DNA of 64,000 nucleotides from Dasypus novemcinctus. Taxonomy: Eukaryota > Chordata > Mammalia > Cingulata > Dasypodidae. The notes under the pieces are model-generated. The model did not search any database. It saw nothing but the letters and a program-made list of their open reading frames with translations, and had not been told where the DNA came from. Below, one piece after another: positions 1 through 11,496 of the stretch (its first letter is position 1; each line of letters begins with the position of its first letter). The translations under genes were made by a program, and so were the position numbers. The stretch lies in contig NC_080688.1 in NCBI RefSeq assembly GCF_030445035.2, forward strand, positions 62,199,949-62,263,948, in the 5' to 3' direction.

Positions 1-457
1 AATTAGAGTAACAGCCTTAACATTATAGCATTACATAAAAGGACATATGGGGTCAACAAGGAGGATATGTTGTGATAACCTGTTTTCTTCTGTTTATTAT
101 GGAAATAAAAAGGCAGCCTCCCACATTGATCTACAGCACTTTATAGAGAAAACTCATTGAGCAAAAGTGGATGCAGCATGCCTTTGAGATACAGCGAGGT
201 CCCAAAATGACAAGATTCCAATCTAGTGAAAGGTTCTAAGCAGAGGGACAGCCCTGGGTTCACAGCAGGACAATGAACAAGTTCAGACAGACCCAAGACT
301 TCCCAAGATCAATCCTCAAGCAGAACAGAGAGGCCCAACTCACTACAGGTACAAGGAATGGGAGGGTGGGGGTGGTGATGGAAGCAGAGATTGGGGAGCT
401 GGTCTGCAACAAGGGCCTTGGGAATCATCACATCTGTGTCAAAATAAGGATCTAGAG

Positions 458-649
458 CAGGGGTCCTTAACTAGGGGTCCATGAGCTTGAATTGAAATTC
501 AAAAAAACATTATTCTTGTGGGAACATGTTGGTACAGGTGTGATATATTTATTAAATAATACACAGTATAGTGTGGCCTTAGAAAGGGGCCATGGTTTTC
601 ACCTGACTGGCAAAGGGGTCTGTGGAACAAAAAAGGTTAAGAACCCCTG
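458..649. mobile_element. hAT-type non-autonomous DNA transposon (MITE), copy 1
   Basis: A 192-bp element with inverted ends: it starts caggggtccttaac and ends ggttaagaacccctg. It is flanked by a perfect 8-bp duplication, atctagag, at 450-457 and 650-657. An 8-bp TSD with CAGGGG-type termini is the hallmark of hAT transposons. It has no coding capacity and was moved by a transposase supplied elsewhere. A second copy in the opposite orientation lies at 5494-5682. I do not assign a Repbase name. Confidence 0.88.
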
Positions 650-1504
650 ATCTAGAGGAACTACCAGGACCTCACACCCAACTTGGATATCACACCCCAA
701 GTGAGGAGCCTAGAAATCCCCTGGGCTGGGATCTCTTCTGGAACAGGTTCTACAATCTCCTGTGCACACCTGTATCTGAAAGACACTTGCATTTGATGAT
801 GCCAAAGACAGGAATTTCTCCTTCACTGTGGCCCAGCCACTGCCCTAAGAGTCTAGAAACCATATCCATAGTCCCTGTCTTGTTCTGATGAGAAACCATC
901 AAAGTTAACCAAGATTAATAGTCTACCACTGCTTAACCAACACCCACAGAGAAGGTAACTGTAAGGAAGGGTGGAAGAGAAACAACACACAGGTGTGCAC
1001 CTTGCCAGGCAAACTCCATTCGGGCCACCCCAGTTTTCAAGAACACTGATTATTCCTTTTTGAAGAGGAGCATCAAACATCTCTCTTAAGTAAACATTGT
1101 CATCAGGCATTTGAATAAGATTGTTTATAAAAATGTGCTGACTCATAACTTTTCAGGAACAGCTACCTAATTTGACCACAGCCCTCTCAACTTCCTTGAA
1201 ATATTCTGCTCTTGGGCCTATGATGGTGGGTTTCTGGCTGTATCCCTTCCTCTCTGCGTCTTTTCTTCGGCTATATCCCTCACTCTCTGCCTCTTTTCTT
1301 CCCCCTTTCTCCTCCTACCTACAAACAGGCATTTGCTAACAGTGCTTCATTTGGTACCTCTTATCTCTTTCTACTTTATCCTTGAGTAACTGTCACCCAC
1401 TTCCTTTGTCATTTCTGTGCTAATTATAATAAGCTGACAATTATAAGTTCTCCCAAGGGGGCAGGCACTACACTAACTTCCTGTTAAACTTCACCTGTGG
1501 GTAG

Positions 1505-1622
1505 ACACTGTTATCTCCATTTTTACACATGGAAAAACTGGGGCTTCGGGGCCTAAAGAAACTGCCTGAGGTCACTCAGCTAGAAAGGGGCAGAACCAAG
1601 ATTCAAACTCAGGTATCAGAGC
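1505..1622 (-). repeat. MIR SINE fragment
   Basis: The stretch running from ttatctccatttttacacatgg through the pieces aaactgcctgaggtcactcagctag and gattcaaactcagg reads as the MIR core and tRNA-derived region in reverse orientation. MIR is an ancient SINE shared by all mammals. It is diverged and has no visible TSD. Confidence 0.75.
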
Positions 1623-2867
1623 ATCTGTTGGAAGCCAATGATGCTCCTGTATTTCATGCTGCTCAGTGTGCGGTCTGGGCCAGACACCCTTCCCAAGGGG
1701 CCCCTCAAACCCAGAACGCCCACCACCAGACATTAGGCCGCACGTGTGGCCCTTTTGCACTGGTGGTTGAAAAGTCAAATACTCCCAAACTCTGCGGCCT
1801 GGCCATCCTGGCCCTCCCCTGGCCCAGGTCCCTACAAGGCCTCCCCATGTCCAGCAGTCCTGGCATGGTGTCACAAGGGAAGAAGCTTCAGGACTCTGCT
1901 GGCCTCAGTCCTTGCCCATGCAATACCTGTGGTTGAATAGTTTTAAGACTACTTCTGCCTTCTCCTCCTCTTTCTCCCTCCACAAGTCAATTCCTCCTCC
2001 TGACTTCCTTATTCATGGGGCCCACAGCTCATTCTCCAGTTCACCTTACACAAAGCCTGCTCCTAGTCCTCGGAATATTCCTACTGTTCATCTTCACTTG
2101 GTTGTCTCACCTCTTTCACCTCTGCTGTTTATCCCCCCAACTCCCTTCCCCCCTCCCTATGGACCCTACCCTGGAAAGGACCCTCTCTATCTCCAGCCCA
2201 GACAGTTAGCTTGGTCCCTGCTGACTCTTCCCAACCCAGCCCTATCTTCCTCCACGTTCTTGAGGTCAGGCATTCAAGGAAAGTTGTAGCCTGTGTGCTC
2301 CGCTTCACTTCCCCAGAAGGAATCTACCTCCTAATTAAACTTGCTCCAGGTAGTGGCCTTGGCCCCCCCAAACGCCACCTCCATTAGAGCATTTTATAGA
2401 GAGAAGGTATTTCATACATATTAGATTTAATAAACCAAAACCAACCCGTATTTTCAAAGTTTTCTAGCTTATCCAATCACAGTCTTCTCTTACCCCTGAA
2501 ACACAAAGATCACTGCCACCACCTCAGTTCTTTCAACGCGCTGTCTCCCTGACATGTGAATGCCTCGCAGGCAGCCCCTTGGGTCTCCAACAGCTTCCCT
2601 CTGCCACTTTCTCCCAAGTCATGGCTGACTATGTCCTGTCTACCCAATTCCTGGGCATCCATATGCACAGCCGGCACTCATAATCCCAGGCACTGGGGAT
2701 ACAGGTTACCTTCCCAGAACTGGAGGCTGTAGCTGGAGGAGAAAAATGTTCACGTGGAGAGTTGAATGTTGACCTACCATCTGCCTCTGGCAGTGCCAAG
2801 AGGGCCATGCAGAGCTTGCCCTTGCCCAGCATGAGCCTTGCAGACCACTCATTGAGCAGTTAGACCT

Positions 2868-3075
2868 GGCAGAGTCCTGCCCCTCTACTTAACAGCTCTA
2901 GGACCTTGGGAATGTTGCTTAACCTAGCTGCCACTCTTCATCTGTAAAATGGAATAGTAAGTAAGCTACCCCATAGGGTAGTCGTGAGGCTTAGATGCGC
3001 AGTGTGTGTAAACTGTTCAGAACAGTCCTTGACAGAGTCTAGGTGCAGGGATGTTAGCTATTATTGCTTTTATTA
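2868..3075 (+). repeat. MIR SINE, nearly complete
   Basis: Forward-orientation MIR: 'accttgggaatgttgctta' corresponds to the conserved core, followed by the 'catctgtaaaatgg' segment, the 'ccccatagggtagtcgtgag' segment and the 3' part around 'gaacagtccttgaca'. An old, decayed copy. Confidence 0.8.
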
Positions 3076-3359
3076 TTTGACATAAAGGGTCACAGGAAAT
3101 TAGAGATGACAGCTACCTTGGCAAGCTAGGACTATCTCTCAGGATCTCAGAGGAACCTCTGAATATATAAGCCCCCCAAATTTCTCTTCAGACCATCACC
3201 CACCTCTAATTCCCAAACTAGACCTCATCTCTCCCTGCACCCCGACCCCAGGCACTCCTGTAGGTCTGCATCAGGAAGACCTGGGGGCTGCCTTAAGGTG
3301 GTCTAGGGGCTTTCTAAGGAGGTGGCTGCTCTCACCCTATCGAACTTACAGACCCACCT

Positions 3360-3620
3360 TACTTATTCAACAACCCACTGTGCACCAGCCTGTGGCAGGG
3401 GCAAGAGCATTCAAAGCAAAGCCAGTGCCCATCCACAAGGCACTCATGCTTGCAGTCCCCCAAATTCAAAACCATGAGCTGAAAAATGCTACAAAGGAAC
3501 AGAATATGCACCATATGTGGCAGTAACAGAGTATACTGGAAGCAATCAGGAAAGGCTTTCCTGAAGAAGTGACATTTGGGCCAACATCTGAAAACCTAAA
3601 GTGTGGCACTGGGCAGGTGT
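3360..3620. repeat. probable L2/MIR3-like fragment
   Basis: Text such as 'aggaaaggctttcctgaag' followed by 'gtgacatttgggcc' resembles the common L2 3'-end stretch seen across mammals. The match is weak and the boundaries are guesses. Confidence 0.4.
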
Positions 3621-4299
3621 CACTCTGGGAGGAAGGACAGGTCTCCCTGCCCTGGTTTCTCCCATACCTATCATGGGACGCAAACATTCTCTATTCCACC
3701 TGAAGAATTCCTAAGGCTCTTTGCAGGGTGAGATGTCACCCTCTCTATGAAACCGCCACAGTCCTGAGTCCTACAGGTTCACAGTGTCCCAGGAAAACCT
3801 CAAAAACCACAGAAACACACAGAAGAAAAAAAAAAGAAAAGAAACAAAAACAGGAAAGGGGACCTGGCAAGGCAGGGCCTAAACTGCACCACCGAGGCAA
3901 CGGAGCGGGTTTCTCACCCCAGCAGCCCTCCAGGGGAGAGAGGGGCCTGGTAGCCAGCTGTAAAGCTAAACGGAGTGGGGGTGGGAGGGGCAGGCGGGGT
4001 CTCGGGCACCAGTTCCGTGGCTACCTGCTCCAGCCTTAAAGGGCTGAGGCCAGTTCCTCTGGAGGAGGAGGATGGACCCTCCACACCTGGGCGTGGGAGG
4101 ACTTGGGAGAAGAGAACTGGATGTTGAGGAAGGGGCGGGTGGGCAGATCCTCTGGCTCGGAGCTGGGGCCACCCCGCTGTGCTCGAACGTCCCCACCAGT
4201 TGGGAGGGTCTCAGGCCCACAGGGCTGGGGCAATGGCTAGGGGGTGAACTCAGGGAACCTGTCACAGCTGTGACAAGGGCTCGCAGCTTCGGCCAAGGG

Positions 4300-5260
4300 A
4301 ACTCTTCTAGGGTCTGAACAGGGAACGCGGGGCGCTAAGCCGGCTGGGACCGGCTGTACATTTCCTTGAACCTGGAAAAGACGGTGCTCTTCCCCCACCT
4401 CCACCCGGGCGACCGCCGCTGTCAGCGCGGCCAAGCTCACACGCGCCCACCCCTGGGCCCCCAAAATTTGCTCACGGAGCAACCTCCGGGACACAGGCGA
4501 CTCTCCCCGGACGGGTCACTTCTCCCTTTGGGTTTCCTCATCTGGGAGCTGGGGGGTGGGTGGTCCGACTCTAGGGTGACCCTGGTTGTACGAGACCGCG
4601 GGGTCCGCGCTGCGGGGAGGGCGGAGGGTGGACCCCCCGGGCCGGCCCGAGGACCTGCGCGCTGGGGAGGGGCGGGGGTGCCGCCCCGGGAGCAGCCAGC
4701 CGGACAGCGGCCACGAGCGCTCGCCCCGCGAGCCCGGGCCGCCCCGGCCGCGCACAGTGCCCGAGCGGCCCGCGGTGGAGCGTCCGCCCCGCCGACTCAC
4801 CCAGAAGTTCCCCTTGAACAGTGAGCCCTTCATGGCCCGCGCGGCGCGGTGGGAGCGGCTGGGGGCCGGAGCAGCGGGGGCCGCGCAGAGGCCTGGCCGT
4901 CACTGCGCGCCGCTCGGCCGCAACTTCTGAGTTCCACAAACCCGCGGGGAGGCCCGCCCCCGGGTCCTAAACCACTCCCGCTTCCCCGCCGGGGATCCCC
5001 GCTCGTCGCCGCCGCCCTCCCGGCAGCGGAGGTGAAGGGACGCGCCGTGCGCACGGGGGCTGCGGGGGCGTCCCGCGCGCGTGCCGGGAGTGTTTCCAGG
5101 CAAGCAGCCAGGCATCGGTTCGCCCCAAACCTCCCCCACGGCCCCTCCTTCGGGGAGCTTTAGAGGACCGGGAGGAACTGGTCCTGTCTCCTTCCCGAAT
5201 TCTGCTCGGGTTCCTGCCCTCAAGGTACCACCCAACCGAGTTCCAGGCTCTGAGAAAGGA
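4300..5260. promoter_or_regulatory. PSTPIP2: CpG island, PSTPIP2 promoter region
   Basis: About 1 kb that is strikingly G+C-rich and full of CpG dinucleotides, in contrast to the A+T-rich remainder. It spans the first coding exon of PSTPIP2 (4801-4833), as expected for a CpG-island promoter. The transcription start should lie to the right of 4833 (minus-strand gene), within about 200-300 bases, but no TATA box or defined initiator can be singled out. Several open frames of 70-150 codons on both strands are by-products of high GC and show no protein resemblance. Nothing indicates a divergent gene to the right. Confidence 0.85.
4801..4833 (-). CDS. PSTPIP2: PSTPIP2 coding exon 1 (start codon to splice donor)
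   Basis: The minus strand reads ATG at 4833-4831 and encodes MKGSLFKGNFW, then meets the splice donor GTGAGT at 4800-4795 in phase 0. The known PSTPIP2 protein begins with a nearly identical decapeptide core, SLFKGNFW, at the start of its F-BAR domain, and its first coding exon also ends after that Trp. PSTPIP2 is an F-BAR adaptor that binds phosphoinositide membranes and tyrosine phosphatases of the PEST family, and regulates macrophage and osteoclast activity. The call rests on the short peptide, its donor, the CpG island and synteny with ATP5F1A. The remaining exons lie beyond the left edge. A frame that continues past the donor into the intron is not the product. Confidence 0.9.
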
Positions 5261-5493
5261 GACCTGGCCGGGCCTGCCCAGACGGAGGTCGTGAGGAGCC
5301 GAGGGTGAGCTCCCTGCAGCACCGGGAAGGACGACTTCTGCGGTCCCTACAGGGCCTAAGGTGCGGTGGCCTGAGCCGAGTGTGGTACCGCCCCAGGCCG
5401 CCGCTCCAGATCAGGCCCTGGGGCCAAATTTAGTCCAGCTTTATCAGGGAAAGATCGTGGATACTGTTTCTGCTGACTCCAGGTCGCTTAGTG

Positions 5494-5682
5494 CAGGGGT
5501 TCTTAACCTTTTTTGTTCCACTACTAAGCCCACACTACACTGTGAATTATTTAATAAATATATATAACACCCGCACCAACACGACCCCACAAGAATAATG
5601 TTGGGTTTTTTTTTAAGTTTTCAATTCAAGCTCACAGACCACCTGAAATCTTTCCACGAGGAGTCCAGGTTAAGAACACCTA
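5494..5682. mobile_element. hAT-type non-autonomous DNA transposon (MITE), copy 2
   Basis: A 189-bp element starting caggggttcttaacc and ending ggttaagaacaccta, bounded by the perfect 8-bp TSD gcttagtg (5486-5493 and 5683-5690). The last base of the inverted repeat is mutated. Internal text (cattattcttgtgg in copy 1, its reverse complement ccacaagaataatg here) shows that it is the same family as 458-649, inserted in the opposite direction. Confidence 0.87.
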
Positions 5683-5894
5683 GCTTAGTGGGTCATTACA
5701 GAGAGCAAGAGTTCAGCATCTCCTCGCCCTCTGTGGATTCTTAGGACCCAAGACTCTCTCTGCCAATCCCCGCTCAGCATTAAGAATCTCAACTTCCCGC
5801 CTCTGCTCCGCCCTGATAAAAACCCCAGGGCAAGTCAGACCCATGCTTGCCTGGTAATAACACAGAGCTCTGCAACAAACTACTGCCTGTTGCT

Positions 5895-5995
5895 ACAAGT
5901 CTTGAGCCATAACAGCAGCCCAGAGACACTGAATGACTAGCCCAGGATGACAGCTTATTTAAGGAATGAAGAGCTCAGGATTACAGCTCTGGCCT
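5895..5995 (-). repeat. MIR fragment
   Basis: 'gactagcccaggatgacag' followed by 'gagctcaggattacagctctgg' resembles the reverse complement of the MIR core and tRNA-like part. Strongly decayed. The sequence around it, 5691-7049, otherwise shows nothing nameable and becomes A+T-rich from about 6500. Confidence 0.5.
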
Positions 5996-7049
5996 AATGA
6001 GGGCCGGCGCCACAGCCAGACTGCCTGGCGGGGCGGATCCACCCTGGGCAAAGAGGAGGTGCTCCAGGAAGGAGCGTAAAGGTGGATGGTACCAAGCCTG
6101 CGCGCTCACGCCCACCCACAGCCCCAGGCCTGGGGAGGCATTCGCCTTTTGAGCAGGTTCCAGCTAGGTACAGAGTGAAAGGTCAGTTGCTGGAGAAATT
6201 TGAAGGGCACTTTTAAGGTTCTACTCAGTAATACCACTTCCAAACTTATTGTGATGAAATCCCACCACTTAAGTAATCCACAGCTACAAAGAGGTGGCAC
6301 TCGGTTGATTCCAAGGTCTTCTTCCGTTGGGTTGTTCATCTCCTTGGAAAGCAGTAAGAGTAGAAGGAAGGAAGGGAAGGCTGGCAGCACCACCAGGGAC
6401 AGAAAACATGGCGGGCATTGGGAGAAGAGGTCAAACTATAGAAGGGGTAAGGAGCCCAAGCGCCGTAACAGCACCAAGATTTTTCCTGGAAGTTTTAAAG
6501 ATTTGGAACAAATATTTTAGATACAATTTTAACTAAATTTTTAAAAATACATGTATTATTTCCAACGTCTTAGAACGTCTTACCAGCTCTGAACGTACTT
6601 TGCACTTGTTTTTCCGTGGTTCCGACTCCCAAGATTCCTGAATTTTAACTCTCTCCTCCCACCTGGTGGCTAAATCACAAATTGCAAATGATTGTCCCTG
6701 CTGCTGGAAAATGTTACTCCCCAAAAGCTTACTAAACTCATCACCAGGACAGGTGCCGTGCATATAAAAAAAAAAAAGTAAAATATGCACTATATATAAG
6801 GATATATATTAAATTTGGGAGATATTTACTAACAAAGCTAAGTAATACACAACAATTATAAAATAAATTATGAAAAATTTAAGATAACTGTTACTGCAGT
6901 TAATTCCAATAATATATTTTTTCATGGTTAAGCTATTACTGCACGCAAAATTTTGAGTCTTTTTTGAGTTAATATTTCATAAGTATTTTCTAAAGTAATT
7001 AAGTCCCTTTTTCCTAACAAAAAGTTTGGTGTGAGCAAACAGGCACTCT

Positions 7050-7970
7050 TTTACATAAAATTTGGGAAATTACTGTGAAAAAAAATTTGTGCATGTCATC
7101 AAAATTTAAATGCACCCATCAATTAAATTAACCCAACAATTTCATGTCAAGGAATTTACCCTTCAAATATATTCTCACTGTGCAGTGAAATACATGTACA
7201 ATTATTCACAGCAGCATGGTTACTAAAGCAAAAGATTGGAAACAACTAAGTTTCCGTCAATGAAGAACTAGTTCAATAATCTGTGATATATCTATACAAT
7301 TACATATATTCATTTGTGTGATCTATGTATCTTCTTTAAAAGATAATAAAAAAGGTAAAAAAAAATTCAAGCATAAAAAAGCATATCTGTTATATGAAAC
7401 AATCACCAGGATATATTATGAAGTGGAAAAAGCAAGATGCAGAAAAAGCTGTCATTTGGGTGAGGGAAAAACAGAACAAACACATTTTAAATGGTTCCCT
7501 CTGTGCAGGGAATCTGGGTGGCTGGGGGATAGTGGAAGGAGGAAAACTTACTTTTCACTTAACGTCCTTTTAGGCCTTTGATTTTGTACCATGTGATTAT
7601 ATTATAAACAAAAAATTATAAAGAAAATTCTTCAATATTTTTAATTATTGCTTAATTTCCCATCAAATGGTTATATCAATACGTACTGAGCATTCCCTAG
7701 TGTTTTCAGGAATATTATTTTGATGAATAGTTTTATGTAAATCTGTTAAAATTCTTTGTAGTGGAATTACAGGGTAAAAGAATATAAACATCTTTAAGGT
7801 CATTGAAATATACTGACAATTTTTTTTCCAGAAAAATTGATTCATCTATACTTTCAACAATGTTTTCGACTGTGCCGGTATCCCTGACTTTTCAGAAGCA
7901 TTAGACAACATCATTTTTAATCCTTGCTAATTTGATAATCGAAAATATATCATTATGGTTTTAGTTTGTA
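7050..7970 (+). mobile_element. old L1 3' fragment
   Basis: 'attcacagcagcatggttac' followed by 'gattggaaacaactaagt' and 'tcaatgaagaactagttcaa' is the stretch encoding the far C-terminus of L1 ORF2 in old mammalian L1 families. It is followed by an A+T-rich 3' tail region. The frame is destroyed. The right boundary is uncertain. Confidence 0.6.
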
Positions 7971-8129
7971 TCTATGATCACTACTTGGTCAGGTTTTCAC
8001 ATGTTTGTATTCGGGCATCTAAAACATAAAAAACCTTTTTTATGTCCTTTGTCCATTTTCTATACAAGTCTTGTTATTTTTCTAATCATTTTAACAACTT
8101 TATTGCAAACATGTCTTGCCTTTTATTCT

Positions 8130-8200
8130 CATAGCTTAGCACACTTTCTAGCACATTACAGGTGCTCAATAAATATTGATTTAATTGAATTTAATTAATT
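8130..8200 (+). repeat. MIR/L2 3'-end piece
   Basis: 'tagcacattacaggtgctca' running into 'ataaatattgatttaattg' is the usual 3' terminus of MIR/L2 repeats. Confidence 0.5.
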
Positions 8201-8265
8201 TTTATTTAATTCATTTTTTATCTAGACAGTTTTCATGATTATGCAGCCATAATCAATAGATATAT

Positions 8266-8669
8266 ATAGTTTTAAAGATTTATTTATTTATTTATCCCCC
8301 CCCCCCTTGTCTGTTCTCTGTGTCTATTTGCTGTGTCTTCTTTGCCGGCTTCTGTTGTTGTCAGTGGCATGGGAATCTGTATTTCTTTTTGTTGCGTCAT
8401 CTTGTTGTGTCAGCTCTCCGTGTGTGTTGGCACCATTCCTGGGCAGGCTGCACTTTTCTTTCGCACTGGGCGGCTCTCCTTATAGGGTGTGCTCCTTATG
8501 CATGGGGCTCCCCTATGCGGGGGACACCCCTGCGTGGCACTGGCACTCCTTGTGCACATCAGCACTGAGCATGGGCCAGCTCACACTGGTCAAGGAGGCC
8601 TGGGGTTTGAACCACGGACCTCTCATGTGGTAGACAGATGCCCTAACCACTGGGCCAAGTCCGCCGCCC
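8266..8669 (-). mobile_element. DAS-type SINE (armadillo)
   Basis: A full-length copy in reverse orientation: a T-rich tail and (attt)n at the left, and the tRNA-derived head at the right (reverse complement of 'gcggacttggcccagtggtt'). It is flanked by the perfect 15-bp TSD aatcaatagatatat at 8251-8265 and 8670-8684. The internal promoter of such SINEs is a tRNA-like A/B box for RNA polymerase III; mobility depends on L1. Open frames inside are accidental. Confidence 0.92.
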
Positions 8670-8869
8670 AATCAATAGATATATTGATGTCCTCTTGTGA
8701 TTTTTCCATTCTTTTTTTTTCTTGAAAGTCATTCCCCATCCAGAGATCAGTGAGACATAGAAGTGATTTTTTTTTTAATCGATCCTTGGGTGAATCCTGA
8801 AACAGTTCTATCTATCCCCTAGTTACAGCATCAATTGACTTCAAAAAGTAAGAAATCATCCTACTCAGT

Positions 8870-9985
8870 ATATTGTTACCTATTACTTCTAAGAAATAGA
8901 TTACTTCAAAATTTAATAGCTTAAAACAACAGAGATTTACATCTCGGCCTCGGAGCATAGGAAACTCAAAAGCTGTGTGTTTCTGTCTCAGGATATCTCA
9001 TGAAGTTGTAGTCAAGCAGTTGGCTGGGGCTGCCATATCTCAAGGTTCAAGTGAGGCTGGAGAATCTGCTTCCAAGCCTACTACTGTGGTTGCTGGCTAG
9101 GTTCATCACCACATGGGCCTCTTCATAGGGCTGTTCACAATATGGCAACTTGCTTTCCCCAAAGCAATAGATCTGGGAGGGAGCGCGAGGGGAAGGGAGG
9201 GAGCGCGAGGGGAGGGGAGGGGAGGGCGCGCGAGGGGAGGGCGCCCGAGGGGAGGGAGCGCGAGGAAGAACTCGAACAGAAGTCACTGTTTGTTTTTTAA
9301 CTTTCCAAAATTAGTAAACTTTAACTTAAAAAAAAACAGAATAGTAGACAAGAGGCAGGTTAGCAAATTATGGAAGCCTTATTTTTAAAAATCTTGTACA
9401 GGCACATTTATCTTATTTAATCCTAAAAACAAACTCAACTGTTTCTCCAATGTTCAGAAAGATGAATAAATGAGCAAAGATTGATTAAATGGCATGATCA
9501 AGGTCTCCTTGTTAATGAAGAAAATGAAAGAAAAAAAAGTTAGATCATATTCATTTCTCATAAAACTAAATCCCATATTCTTTTTTTTTTTTTACCTTTA
9601 GCATTGATACAGTACCTTTGCCTTTGCTTCAAATATATTATAATATTACTGTTAACTATGTCTGTGTTACGTTAGTTGTATCCTTCCTATGAAACACCAT
9701 ATTCTTAGCACCTTTTAATACAGGAACATTCTTTTATTTGTATTATTAACTATAATCCTCATCTATCACCAAAATCCCCATTATACAGTCCTTAGAATAT
9801 CCTCTAGCTGTCTAGTATTTTTAAAACCTAATCCTGAAAGTGACATCCAATCACTTCTGCTATATTCTATCTGCTAGAGGCTGGTCACTAAGTCCCGCCC
9901 ACACATGAAAAGAAAAATTAAACTCCACCTGGGAGTATCAAAGAATTTATGGACATATCTTTAAAACCATCACACAGCCCAATTT
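8870..9985. repeat. old mammalian LTR-like repeat, interrupted
   Basis: 8870-9175 ('gaaatagattacttcaaaat', 'tggttgctggctaggttc', 'accacatgggcctcttcat') and 9830-9985 ('cacttctgctatattctatc', 'gtcactaagtcccgcccac') read as the two halves of one common mammalian repeat that I recognise but cannot name with certainty (MaLR/MER type). The 9270-9830 stretch between them is A+T-rich and unassigned. A G-rich minisatellite sits at its 9175-9268 end. Confidence 0.5.
9175..9268 (+). repeat. G-rich minisatellite, units of gggagggagcgcgagg type
   Basis: Imperfect tandem units of roughly 10-17 bases, such as gggagggagcgcgagggga and gaggggagggcgcgcgag, make a block of almost pure purine plus CpG, in sharp contrast to the A+T-rich surroundings. 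Four or more G-runs occur in a row at 9206-9230, so a G-quadruplex is possible on the plus strand. It probably grew from a gagaga-like stretch of the host repeat. Confidence 0.85.
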
Positions 9986-10630
9986 AGGGCCATGACAGGA
10001 CTTCTGGAGTCATCAGCTCATCAAGAAATATCTTCTCACTTCCTTCTTTCTAAAACTTGTCATCTTTATTACACAAACTAGCCCTTACTAATATATTACT
10101 TATATCCTTGTGTTCTCTAATTTCTGTTCCTCTTTATCTTACCTCCTCAAGAAGACTGCAAAGCATCTCAAGATGAGGATATTTTCTTTTGTAATCTCAC
10201 TGAACAGCAATTGAGTCAGCCAGGGAATTCAATAAACTCCCTAACTGATCAACAACAGCACCAGTTTTTATTTCAGTTCTCGTAATCCAATCCCTCCTTT
10301 CCAGGCAGCAAAGCACACCAAGCAGGAATACTGGCCAGGTAGGCTAAAGCTAGATAGGTCCCAGGGACTGGAAGCTGGGCAAGCAAAGGCCATGAAACAG
10401 ACGCACCAGAGGGCAGGGGTAAACTCTGTTATTTGGTCAGACACATCAGTGTTGAAATTTGAGAGGCTGGACTTTGTCACTGAGGTTGGAAGCTGAATAG
10501 ATTAAGGAATGGAGCAGAGGGTAAGGATAGGAGAGTAAAATAATACAAACATCCAGAAAGGCTAATGCCCAGGTACCAGTTGCATGGTGATGAGGAGACT
10601 TGCCCTGTATACAGGCAAGGGATACAGTAG

Positions 10631-11258
10631 TGTATTAGTCAGTCAAAGGGGTGCTGATGCAAAACACCAGAAATCTGTTGGCTTTTATAAAGGGTATTTA
10701 TTTGGGGTAGACGCTTACAGTCACAAGGCCATAAAGAGTAAGTTACTTCCCTTAGCAGTCTGTTGCCAAATGTTGGAGCAAGATGGCTGCATCTCCGTAA
10801 GACTTCAGCCTTCCTCTTCCTCCTAAGGCTCTGTGGTCCTAGCTTCTTCCTGTCTCAGCTGTAGACTAGCATAAGGTTCATCTCTTGCTTCTTTTCAGGC
10901 TTTCTCAGCTGTTCAGGGCTCTGGTCTCTTCAGCTGCAAACTATCAGGTGAACAGCTCAGATCTCTCTGCAGGGCTCGAGCATCCAAACAAACTCTCTGT
11001 ATTCTCCTTTTCTACGTATTTACTTCCCTGTCTTTGACTAAGCATCCATTTATATAGCCCACAAAGGGGTGGAGGGCAGGGACTCAAACTGAGTTGCTCT
11101 AATGATGTGGTCAAATAAAAACCCTAATCTTGATTTAATAAAGTAAAAGTAAAGCCTTTGAATCTAATACAATCTAATATGCCCAGAGGAACAAACCAGT
11201 TTACAAACACAATCCAACATCTATTTTAGGAATTTATAAACAATACCAAACTGCCACA
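10631..11258 (-). mobile_element. solo LTR, probably ERVL-like
   Basis: The element begins tgtattagtcagtc and ends aaactgccaca, so it has TG...CA ends. Read on the minus strand it starts TGTGGCAGTTTGG. It is flanked by a near-perfect 5-bp duplication (agtag on the left, ggtag on the right), a size usual for class III endogenous retroviruses. No internal retroviral sequence adjoins it. The sequence just before it (9986-10630) shows nothing I can name. Confidence 0.65.
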
Positions 11259-11496
11259 GGTAGACACTATCAAGATTTGAATTTTCATAAGTGGAAGTGA
11301 CTGAGGCAAGGGGCACAAAGGATCCTGTCCTAGTCAAAGTGGTTCAAGGAGGGAAAAATATTTCTATCTACTCTGAAAGAGGACAATCTATCATATGTGG
11401 ATACTGCTCTATCCAGGACACTATATCAACATTAAAAAATAGAAAACCCTTATGATCTCAACTGAGGCATAAAAAGCAATTGATAAAATTTAATAC

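Larger units (their letters stand above)
1..4800 (-). other. PSTPIP2: PSTPIP2 intron 1, 5' portion
   Basis: Sequence downstream (leftward) of the exon 1 splice donor at 4799-4800, so intron 1 of PSTPIP2 reaching the left edge of the window. I see no further exon in it. It holds a small DNA transposon (458-649), two MIR copies and an L2-like piece, listed separately. The stretches 1-449, 658-1500, 1623-2867 and 3621-4300 contain no feature I can name; 1240-1330 and 1930-2200 are merely pyrimidine-rich. Open frames here are short and lack any recognisable protein. Confidence 0.8.

Noticed and set aside
4366-5322. Several 100-150 codon frames on both strands in the CpG island
   Set aside because: High GC lowers stop frequency. 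The peptides are Arg/Pro/Gly/Ala-rich on both strands with no resemblance to a protein. Only the 11-codon PSTPIP2 exon is supported.
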